Assembly: GCA_003427395.1 (NCBI GenBank)
Contig: BFEA01000311.1
Location: forward strand, 551,869-596,319
Source of the DNA: Chara braunii
Lineage: Eukaryota > Streptophyta > Charophyceae > Charales > Characeae
Length of the DNA: 44,451 bases
Reading direction: 5' to 3'
Numbering within the stretch: position 1 is the first letter of the stretch; every line of letters starts with the position of its first letter. The translations under genes and the position numbers were made by a program. Shown here in pieces: positions 31,467-40,521 of this stretch. The notes below the pieces were generated by a model that did no database searches, had not been told where the DNA came from, and saw only the letters and a program-made list of their open reading frames with translations.

Positions 31467-31937
31467 TCAAAAGGCTGAAAAGAAGTCACGCTTATATAAG
31501 ACGTAAAAGACAACTATGAGCTCGAGTTGGAAGAGAAAGAGGAGAAAGAAGATACTGAAAAGAACACAGTGACTGGGATGATGGGGTGATGAGACAGTAC
31601 ATGGGACAAAAGAGGGCGGAACGGGCACTATCGCCTTGCTTATGGCAGGGGTGGAAGGAGCTCTGGGGATGTAAGGAGGAGAAGAGGCGCTAGGAGTACC
31701 ATAGCGTGCGTCGAATTTCTTGCGAAGGAACTCCATCCTGTCTGGTGATGGAGTTCTCTTGTACCACCCTCCTAACTGGTAACAAGGGTGTGGCCTTAAA
31801 CGGCCATAGCCCCGCGGCTCCTCATCTTCCTCCTCCTCTGAGCTATAATCCCGCCGTACCTTGGCTGACGGTTCTTCTTTTGCTTTCCCTCCTCTTCCTC
31901 CCCTACCTCTACCCTGTCCGCGACGTGCCTTAGGCAT
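31467..31937 (-). CDS. Antisense ORF: RGG-rich, acidic, hydrophobic tail
   Basis: The ORF encodes 156 residues from ATG 31937. It begins MPKARRGQGRGRGGRGG, followed by an acidic SSEEEEDEE cluster, a Tyr/Arg segment (YGRLRPHPCYQLGGWYKRTP, with RMEFLRKKFDARYG), a Pro/Ser-rich stretch and a ~25-residue hydrophobic end (CVLFSIFFLLFLFQL). It lies between integrase and the 3' LTR, on the opposite strand to gag-pol. Some plant Ty3/gypsy elements of the Tat/Ogre group carry antisense ORFs in this position, and this may be an analogue. The RGG start and acidic block resemble RNA-binding or Gag-like proteins. Function unknown; the hydrophobic end may be read-through of non-coding sequence. Confidence 0.4.
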   Translation of the reverse strand: MPKARRGQGRGRGGRGGKAKEEPSAKVRRDYSSEEEEDEEPRGYGRLRPHPCYQLGGWYKRTPSPDRMEFLRKKFDARYGTPSASSPPYIPRAPSTPAISKAIVPVPPSFVPCTVSSPHHPSHCVLFSIFFLLFLFQLELIVVFYVLYKRDFFSAF

Positions 31938-32139
31938 GACGTAGAGTAAGGCAGCTGTTAAGCAAAGGATAGAAGACGGTGGATCTATCCACAAGGGTTA
32001 TGATTGGGAATACCATGTGAGTGAAATTTATAAAGACAAGGCTATAAATGCACCGGCTATGAAAGATTGTGGTACACTGCATAAGAGAGAAGAGGAGCGT
32101 TAAGAGGGAAAGTAGGTATTAAGTGGAAGATAACTCTTG

Positions 32140-32340
32140 AGCGAAGAAGAAAATTGTGAAAAAGAGAGGTTAGGGCAGAGAGAGAAGGCGAGCGCAGAGA
32201 GAAAAGGTGAGCACCGAGAGGGAAGGCGAGCGCCGACAAGAAGAGTGGGCCGAAGAAGAAGGCAGGCGTGGAAAAAAAGAATGACTGCTGGGAAGAGAGC
32301 GAGCGCCGGGAGAAAGAGTGGGCACCGAAGCAAAAATAAA
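32140..32340. repeat. Purine-rich degenerate repeat before the 3' LTR
   Basis: Variants of 'gagaaggcgagcgccgagag' and 'agagtgggc-ccgaag' repeat about seven times. The tract is strongly purine-rich but ends 145 bp before the 3' LTR, too far for a normal polypurine primer. Confidence 0.6.
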
Positions 32341-33351
32341 AAATTGGTTGCATAGAACCACGGCTCGCGCTATACAGCGAGTCGTGAATACGAACGAATG
32401 AGAATGTTGCTACTCTTGCTGGTTATATACTGGAAGCGCGATCCCTTCCGACCCAGCGGGGACGCTGGTTGGGGTTTGGTATTATGTCGGAGGGCATGGT
32501 GTCCCGGCCCTCAATTATGTACTAGTTCCTCGCTCAGTGCCAGTCCCTTGCCGCGACAGACTGATCCCTAGGCTCATCTCGTGTTGTTTAGATCTGGTGC
32601 CTGGATTATCCTCGGCGCGGACCGACCCCGGTGGTGTAGCCCTCAGCAAAAGGGTGCGCCACAGGGCTTTCCATTGGTCCACGCAGGCTCGGCGCCCTGC
32701 TTTACAGCAGAGCACAACCGGCCTGTGGCCGTGGTAGCCGCCGGGTTCGCCCTGGGACGCGGAGGTGAGAAGACTGGCGCGATCTTTTCTATTGCGCGCC
32801 GAGTGATCTTCTGTCAAGTTATGGGTTAGGTGCAATCACTGTCGGAAAAGGAAGAACAAGATGTCAAGTCAAACTTATTTTCTTTTGTATGGGGAAATCT
32901 GGAGGCCTCAGGCCGCTGTGATGTTGCGGTTCCCTTTCCGATTTTGAACTGCCGTCATCATTATTATTATTATTGTTATTACCACTAAAATTCCCTATTT
33001 TCGGTTTTCCGCCTGTCGGCCTGTCACTTCGTAGGGAAAGAGGAAGAGCGTCAATTCGGGTTTCGGACTGTAACAGCAGTCTTATGGCCAGGGTTTACTA
33101 ATCCCTTGTATATCAACTGTACCAGACCTACTTGTCTGAACCGTGCGGACGCCGATGTCCAGGTTAAGAGGCAGATGCAGTAAGGACTTAAAGGAAAAAG
33201 AAGAAAAGAAAAACAGTAGAAGAGAGAAAAGGAATTGAAAAAGGTTGAAAGTCGGGTGTTAGATTTGTGCGTGAATGTGGATCGCTGTTCAGGCAAGGGT
33301 GCTGCGCAGAGAAATTCTGGGACGCCACTCTTTCCTTTTCAGCGATTAATG

Positions 33352-33383
<32 letters not shown>

Positions 33384-34257
33384 TTTTTATTACTATTTAG
33401 TTTTTTTTAAATTGGTTTTCAACCTGTTGGCTTATCCTTTCGCGGGAAGCCAACGGTTCGAATTTCGAAGCCAACAGTTTGTAGCCTAAGTCGGCCAATC
33501 TTGCATATAATGTCTGAGGGTAAGCCCCGATTTGGTGCTATGTGGTAAGACCCCAAAAGGAGGGCAACCCGCGGCCGCATCGGTAAGAGGCTTATCACCC
33601 CCCCGTTATGGAAACTCATAAGCCCCCTCCTTGCCATTGGGCACGAGCACCCAACTAAGGTAGGGTCATGCTGCGTTTTAAAGGGGGAAATATGGTTATC
33701 GAAGTCCTATTATGGGATCGTCGGATTTTCTATGCAACCGATTCGGCAGGACTGGTGGTTGGTAGTGAGCTGAGTGTTGTCCTGCAGGCGAGTATTGGGT
33801 CTTAGACTAGGGCGATTTCTTTTAAAGAAAAGAAAAAAAAAAGACTATAATATATAATTTAATTTTTAACTTATTTGTACCATTCAAGAAGTTCTTTTTC
33901 TTGTCAAAACTCTCCATTTAGTACACAAGGGAACGCTGCCTCTCAGAGCTTTATAAGAGGAGACCGCTGTGAGTCTCTCAACAGACTTGATGAGGCTATC
34001 GTCCCAGAAGGAGGGAGTGGCAGGGCGCTGAGGCTATCGACTCTTGATAGCCTGCACTCTAATAGCCTGTCTCCCTCTAGTGCGGCGCTGGAGCAGAGGT
34101 GCTAGTACTTGCGTCTGCTATTGCAAAGAGGGTGGCTATGTCACTGCACGGGTACAGGCCCGGGTACTGGTATCATCAGGCAGGATGGAAACCCACGTCC
34201 GGAGAATGACCCTAGATTAGCGTCATACTCAATTATGACGGTGGAGATGAGCGGGTA

Positions 34258-34460
34258 ATGAAGATCAACGTGGAGGGAGCAAGAGAGGGGGAGATGCGGA
34301 CTAACTCGAAGTTACAGGACGCGAGTTCGGAGGCGAGAGATTGGGCTGAGAGACGTTGCAGATGAGACGGAGTGGCGGCAAGGCTACGGATAACAGTGGC
34401 CTATCACGAAACTGAGACCTTGATGGACACAACAGACCTGGAATAGGTCCACCAGGAAAG
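34258..34460 (+). pseudogene. LTR ORF z, 3' LTR copy, broken
   Basis: Same start as the 5' LTR ORF z, but TGA at 34363 (former Arg codon) and TAG at 34444, then truncated by the 2.6-kb deletion. Confidence 0.6.
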
Positions 34461-35017
34461 GCTGGTCTGGCACCAGGAATCTGAGGGTTTAAGTGAAAGA
34501 CCCAGTTTCCCTCTTTGTTTAGAGTGATGAAATGCTTACAATCTGCCCATGAAAGGGGGCCCTGACGAGTTATATTAAGGCTTGAGAATTGTGCTCCGAC
34601 TCCCTAGCTGAACATCACGCAACGCGAGTAGCTGAGCCGGAAGTACCCAATCTCGTTTGGACTCTCCGTGCCGAATGCTTGAACCCACTCGAGAAGCTTG
34701 GCGTTTCCGTCACCTAGAAAAATCTATGATTAGACGGGTCCTACCTGAGTATCGAAACCTCTAGGCTTTGTATGCTTACGGCAGTCATAGCACATAACTA
34801 GCAAGGGATTCTCCTATTTTGTTGTCCCTTTTGTCGAGAGTGTACAGAACCTGATTTCCCTCTGAAGTTTTCGTGGGAGTTTCGAGAAACAGCAAGCTTT
34901 GCTACAGGCCACATATGTTAAACGCTCTAGTCACAAAAGGAAAGCATCTCGCAAGCCCGGTTGGCTGTCGACAATGCGAAAGCGAACTTCTTGTTCTTGC
35001 TTCTGAGGGCAAATGCG

Positions 35018-35272
35018 ATGAGTCCCAGCAGAGAGACTGAGAGTAGCACGGTGAGAGTTACTTGTTTGTTACACCGAAGCAAAGCAGAAGTCTGGGAAGA
35101 GGGTTTTACAGGAGTCCCGCAATCCCAGATTGAAGTGATGAGAAAACTTGTGTTGGATTTGGAGAGAGGACAGAGTGTTATTGAGTATACTGCCTAATTT
35201 TGTGAATCGGGCGGGAAGCTACACGGTATAAATTCACACACTGAGAGCTTGGACCAAACAAAGGGGAAGTAG
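35018..35272 (+). pseudogene. LTR ORF a, 3' LTR copy
   Basis: The frame runs from ATG 35018 to TAA 35195, with the conserved continuation ending at TAG 35270. It has three more codons near the start than the 5' LTR copy (SRETESS against SRSN). The internal TAA is shared by both LTRs, so it predates this insertion. Confidence 0.5.
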
Positions 35273-35571
35273 GGATCACCTAGGAACCAGTCGTAAAACT
35301 ACAGCCTCCCGAGGCTGACTTGTCTGTCTGGCAAGGTGGTCAATCTGTATACCACTGGCACCTGATCGCGGTTCAGTTAGTATCCAATCTCTACTCAAGC
35401 AAGGATTAATCAGTGAGTAGTCAAAGTCTGATCAGTATCTCAGACTTCAGGTGACAGCCTGTAAATGGTAGCGGCTTACCACTTTGGCAGACCCTAAGCA
35501 ACGGTCGAAGCGCATCAAGTCTGCTTATTTCATTCGGGCTGCGGCCTAAACCTCGAAGATGCTGGGGAATC

Positions 35572-35823
35572 ATGAAAAGAGATGAGATCCTAGTGATTAA
35601 GGGCAGGTCTAGTAGAGCCAAGGGAAAAGGCTGGGAGGAAGAGGCGTGCAAAGATGCAGAAAATCACAGACTAGCTCAGAGAGAGTTTGCGATTGGAATA
35701 GCAGGAGAGAGAAAATACATTGAGTACGTGGTCTACTTCTACGGATTTGACAACAAACTGCACAATACCAGTTCCATGCTAGAGTCAGTGGAGCAGGCCA
35801 AAACTAAACTTGGACTGGCGTAG
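35572..35823 (+). CDS. LTR ORF b, 3' LTR copy
   Basis: The 83-residue product is identical to the 5' LTR copy at 18707-18958, with the same strand / helix / IEYVVYF / KLHNTSS plan. It lies in a block of about 720 bp with no visible difference between LTRs, while flanking LTR parts differ by several percent. Confidence 0.5.
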   Translation: MKRDEILVIKGRSSRAKGKGWEEEACKDAENHRLAQREFAIGIAGERKYIEYVVYFYGFDNKLHNTSSMLESVEQAKTKLGLA

Positions 35824-36610
35824 AGTGTTGGAGGCTTCACCCCAAAAACGTTACTCACGTCTCAGCGGTTCAGAGTTTATTAATAATCTATTTCTACTTA
35901 CTAATGCTCCCCCGCTGCGTGATCAAACCTCAGTGGCCTTTCGGCTCAGATGAAACTCAGATGAAACTCAAGTGAAGCTCATGTGAAACTCATATGAAAC
36001 TTGGACAGTACGTAGTGCAGTACCGCAAACTGCTCATAGCGGAATTCAGTATTCAGAGCAGAAGGCAGGGCAACTCTCGAAACTGCTCAGAACGGAATTC
36101 AGTACTCAGGCAGTACTCGGAACTTGTAACGAATACAAGACAATGTTCATGCGCTTCTCAGTCACGCTCACTTCCCTTGGCTAGTCAAATCTATATCAAC
36201 ACTCATTTAACTTTCTGATTAACAGTTAATCAGTTTCTTTTGAACAACATTCGGAATCAGTATCCGGAATTAGTATTCAAAACCAGCATTCCGAATCAGT
36301 ATCCGCAATCAGTATTCAGAACTAGCATTCGGAGTCAGCATTTGGAAAACAGCAATTAGTCAGCAAAACAATCAAAGATTTAGTCGGCATTTAACCAGCA
36401 AAACAGTCAATCAAGACGGTTTTTAATGGTGGTTCAGCAGCTATTTAACTCAAAATCCAATCAACGAGACAGTTAATTCGAAGAGCAACAAACCGGAGAG
36501 CAACAATCAGGAACAATTGCTCTAAACAGCAATCAACCATAACAGTTTGTACATACCTGGATCATTTATGAGTTATCCGTTTTGAGTTGTAGCGAGAGAT
36601 CAGCGAGGCT

Positions 36611-36865
36611 ATGGACAGTAGCAACGCAGTTAGAGTTTCCTGCTCACTAGATCAGAGCACTGCGGAGACTTGGAGGAAAAATGGAGTCGAGGTGTACAAC
36701 CAGCAGACTACTACGATGATGGAACATGCACTGACTCTCGTGAGAAATCATACAAAAATCGAATGCACATACTACTTGCATGATAAGAGCGGCAGACTGT
36801 GTGCCACCATAACTTCAGTAGGTACTATCGAAGAAGCAAGGAGGACTGTAGGCCGCCATCAGTGA
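36611..36865 (+). CDS. LTR ORF c, 3' LTR copy: intact family I domain
   Basis: The ORF encodes 84 residues, ATG to TGA. MDSSNAVRVSCSLDQS forms the first strand; AETWRKNGVEVY and a helix with MMEHALTLV follow; then IECTYYLHDKSGRLCATI and a final helix TIEEARRTVG. It is the most complete family I copy and lets the others be aligned: VRV-C / W / IE-T-Y / G-L / EEAR. Such a short protein with two strands and two helices could be a small binding domain. No known family is recognised. Confidence 0.5.
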   Translation: MDSSNAVRVSCSLDQSTAETWRKNGVEVYNQQTTTMMEHALTLVRNHTKIECTYYLHDKSGRLCATITSVGTIEEARRTVGRHQ

Positions 36866-37006
36866 GTGTTTTGTCTGAGCGAGAACTTATCTGGACATTC
36901 GGTAATCATCTGATCAGCAATCAGTTTTCAGCAATCAGTTTTTGCAATCGGTTTGGTAACATGTTCTCGGGGATTGTCTGGTCAGCTTGTACGGGCAAGA
37001 GTACTC

Positions 37007-37669
37007 ATGAGCACAGTTCAGTCTGCTCCGGTCAGTGAGTCAGTACTGGCCAGCCTCAATCGGATCTCATGCAAGGAGGCATTCCATTATCGGTATGTTA
37101 GTGCCATTGGTTTCAGACAGGGAGATCTGTCAATCTTCATTGTCGAGACCAGTTTTGTTGATGGCACTATCCACGATCTGAGGCCTTATCTAAAGAAAGG
37201 CAAGGAGACTCATGAGCTTTTTGATCCAGTCTGACTCTCTGCCACTGAATACCTTGAGCAGAGAGAGAGGGAGCTCGATGAGGGTGGCACTACGTTGATT
37301 CGCGGCTTCGGGCCGATGCTTTACACTGATTATCCTAGGCCTCCAGTCCTTTCACTTCTCACAGATGGCACGAGCTGGTTGGATGTGATTGGATTGGCAA
37401 AGAGGTACATCTCTCCGGCTGTGATCGACATTGAGGCATTAACTGACCCTACTGAGTATCCTTACCTCAGACGAGGAGTCTTTTCAGTGGATGGATTGCC
37501 TACTTTGTGGGAGGAGTTTTGCTTCATGGTTAACTACCATGTCATGTGCCTCGGATGATCATGCTCAGAGCTTGCTGGCTACAGGTGGCATTTCGTCACG
37601 AAGCCTCAGTCTCAGATTGTACGTGGGCGTGGGTCTCGGCACCAGAGGAGATCAGTGAAAAGAAATTGA
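37007..37669 (+). pseudogene. LTR ORF d, 3' LTR copy: family II domain
   Basis: Same 663-bp frame as the 5' LTR copy, with TGA at 37232 (5' LTR: TGG) and TGA at 37556 (5' LTR: TGN). The 5' LTR stop at 20636 is TGG here. Each LTR therefore broke this ORF at a different codon, which implies it was largely open when the element inserted. Motifs: YRYVSAIGF, IFIVETSF, HDLRPYLKKG, YTDYPRPP, a basic end RGRGSRHQRR. Confidence 0.55.
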
Positions 37670-38148
37670 AAGAGACTGACTAGAGGAATGAGTGAGGACT
37701 CTTGAGAGGTGCTGACCACGCTTGTTTATGTGTACTTTCTGATATTATTATGAGTTTTCATTCTTCCCTCATTCAATTGCCCCTGTCTTTGCTCGGGTTA
37801 GTCAGTTTTATTTTCTGCATTATTCTTGCTTGATGATTGCCTTCATGGATGTTTTATCACAGTTCTCAAAATCAGATTGACATAATTGATGCAGGCATAG
37901 CACCCCATAATTTTATGATTATTATTTGCATAATTCTCTGTTGTTCCGAATCAAAATAAAAGATTCCTAAGACCGGGGACCGGTGAAGACCGCAATTGAA
38001 GGGTCTCGCTCGAAGCCCGACGCACACAACAGGAAAGGATTTGCAGTAATTAATTTATTTATTTATTGTAATCACATGAAAAATCATGCGTGACAGTCTG
38101 TTGGCTTTCCGGTCGCCCGAAGTGGCTCGGCTGGAAAAAGGTGCAACA

Positions 38149-40521
38149 GCGCGCCGACAAAAAAAAAACGGACCTTCGACCCCTAACCAATCCCATGGCC
38201 TGGTACGGGCCGTACCACGATCTGAGTCGGTCGGCTACCCCGGCCGCCTTCTTAATCAGAAAAATCACACGCGCGCCTTAAAGTTACGCGCCCACGTACT
38301 CTCTACCAAGACAAGGCAGACCTTTGCCCGCGTGCGGGCGACCATCGCTTTTTTCCGCACGGGCACTATAAGTTCAGGCTAACCGAGCCTTCCTGTCACT
38401 TGCACAAACCCAGGGCGGATACCCTTGTAAGGGTATTCGCGCCGACAGCTTACCGGACCATATTAAGCGACGTCCCCGTCGCGTCGCCAAATCAAAAGGC
38501 TATAGATCCCCTCACATTCCAAATGTTGACGAGATTAGAACCAATCCGATTAGCCGACAGACTCGGGGTTGAGGCCTCCATCAAACCGTGCCAACACAAC
38601 TATATGCTACCAGGGTTTCAACCTGGGTCTCTATTGTCCTGACACCAGGACGCCGGTGTACTACGCATCAATACTACAGCATAAGTTCCAAAGACCCTCA
38701 AACCATCATCTTCCCCTTCTGTCCTAGACAACTGCCGGCCTCTTGTTAGGTGTCCCAGTTAGCCTCTTTCTCATAGATAGAGCCATAACTAGGGACGCGG
38801 GCTTTAGATGGGACATGTGAAGGCATTCTTGCCTTCTTTTAGCAATTTTCTTACCATCAAACAAAACACATACATATAGTTTATAGCCTCTCTCGGCCTG
38901 TTCCTCAGTCTAGTACAAAAACATCAGGTCTCCATCTGAGCCCATCATAGCCTGGTCAATCGGGCCAGGTCTACGGCCCACCGCATTGTTACATCAGCGG
39001 CGGTATCCTCCTTTTGGTTATACAACGATAGACGTTTCTCCTGATAATCAATTAATCAGGATTTTCTAACAGACTCGACTCTTTTCCCGCTTGGTAATTT
39101 CTCTAGGGCGGGCAACTCCCCTTAAACTCTCACCGCGCGGGCCTGCAGCCAGGTTGTGCCGGTCAGCAGCCATCCACCAGGGGTTGCGCCCAAGTGGCAC
39201 TAAGCTTTATCGTTAGCTTGGTATTCCTTTAAGTATGCCTCATAATTAGCACAGGTGGTCGGGCGGGGCCTCACAAACAATTCACAGGCCGCTGCGGGAC
39301 TACGCAGGGGTCAGAAGGCATTTACCGGCCCTCCTGAAATAGGCACGGCATCCTTCGCTCAATCACAAACAGTCTCCCCGCCGGATCCACAAGGCCGCGG
39401 CTCCTGACTTGACCAGAGTCAACAGTCGTCCATCCTGAGGCATCCGCCCTTTTCAAACATCTCAAACAAACATGGTTCCCTCTCGTCAGGCTTTATCAAC
39501 GCAAATAATGCTTCCTATACCATTCAATTTTTACCTACCCTTACTTGGTAAAGGGTGCCTCTCACAAAAGATTTCACGACTATCCCCTTTTTGTATGGGA
39601 TGACTCTCCACACGACCTCTTCCAACCATGAAAGGGCTTTGATAGCAATACAAATCCCACCTCCCAGAACCATGAAGGGGGGTCTTAATCACCAAACAAA
39701 CTCAAACTGAGGGACCATCTTCTGGGCCCCCGTATAATTTAGACAACGGTGTTTAGTATGACCGAGCATGCAAGTTTCTAAATCTATCAATCCCGTAGGA
39801 TTCTCACGATTTTTCACAAACAGGCTGCACTCCCCCTCCTTATACTCTGCCCTCTCGTCCGCTTGCAAGCAGATCGCACGAGTATACCGGAGGGTAAACA
39901 GCTTTACAGTTCACACAATCATGCCCATGAAATGTAAACTGTATACCTCTCACACAAACCCAATCATACATCAGAATGAAGCCACACATGTGAGAGTGAT
40001 AGTGGTCGTCATAAGACAAATCTCATAGAATCTCCGCTCATGATACACTCGGGGAGTAGAATGCCTCCCTCAAGACTCAAACACAAACATTCAACTCAAA
40101 CTCTGTCCATCTGAGTATGGCTCCCGACCCCACTGCACACCGGCGGAACATGCTCGGGGACACAACATCTACTCAAAATCTAACGGGTGCCCAACCCTCT
40201 GTCTCACCTAACTAGGGAAAACTCATACCCAGGTCTCTCTCAAACTCAAGTAGTCTCCACACTGCGAAATCAAAAGTGGACTGAATAGCCCCATGTGTCC
40301 TACGGCCGACCCCCATGCTCTAAGTCGTAGCCTACGAAAGAAAAAACTAAAAGAAACCTCAATCAATTATATGTGTGCAAGCAGGCAGGGACTCATCCTA
40401 CCACCTCTAAAGCATGCACACATCCAGGGGCCCCTCAGCCAACTAAACATCTGTACACCTCCAACCCGCCCTCCTGTGTGCCAATCGCTCTGTCCCTACT
40501 GACACATAGACTGACCAGGCC
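38149..40521. other. Right flank: no gene seen
   Basis: Host or older-repeat DNA, rich in CTCAAAC/ACACAAAC phrases from about 39700 to 40300. Frames up to about 98 codons lack motifs. It probably includes the 3' non-coding part of the minus-strand element further right, but no LTR could be recognised because a second copy is not in the window. Confidence 0.4.
38602..38672 (-). mobile_element. Degenerate tRNA-like sequence (possible SINE head)
   Basis: The minus strand has a T-arm-like hairpin CCAGG-TTGAAAC-CCTGG (5-bp stem, 7-nt loop) and an upstream GTCCT/AGGAC hairpin. An A-box-like TGCGTAGTACACCGG lies at the expected side. The acceptor ends do not pair. Likely a decayed tRNA or SINE head. 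Confidence 0.35.

Larger units (their letters stand above)
12811..38148 (+). mobile_element. Giant Ty3/gypsy-like LTR retrotransposon (~25.3 kb)
   Basis: The element is bounded by two long direct repeats that begin TGTCGGAGGGC and end CGACA (5' copy) or CAACA (3' copy), so the LTR ends form a TGTCG/CGACA inverted repeat. Flanking hexamers GCGTGC and GCGCGC (38149-38154) differ by one base and may be the target-site duplication. A tRNA-Asp-type primer site follows the 5' LTR. The 11.2-kb interior holds leader ORFs, gag, protease, RT, RNase H and integrase in Ty3/gypsy order, then a 3.1-kb 3' region with an antisense ORF. Stop codons and frameshifts show it is decayed. The layout (very large, extra ORFs before gag, antisense ORF) recalls plant Ogre/Tat elements, but the leader and LTR ORFs are not ones I know. 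Confidence 0.9.
32485..38148 (+). repeat. 3' LTR, 5664 bp
   Basis: Starts TGTCGGAGGGC and ends CAACA. Compared with the 5' LTR it lacks the MITE and lacks 15098-17711, with the join at about 34457-34461 inside a shared ACAGG. It has ~115 bp (about 34629-34740) that the 5' LTR lacks, and about 70 bp of extra T/A-rich sequence at 33363-33440. An AATAAA lies at 37955-37960. The bases just before it (GGTTGGGGTTTGGTATTA) are G/T-rich, not a clear polypurine tract. Confidence 0.9.

Noticed and set aside
12811-38148. Two segmentally duplicated host genes instead of LTRs
   Set aside because: The TGTCG/CGACA ends, primer site four bases after the first repeat, and gag-pol between the copies fit an LTR element better.
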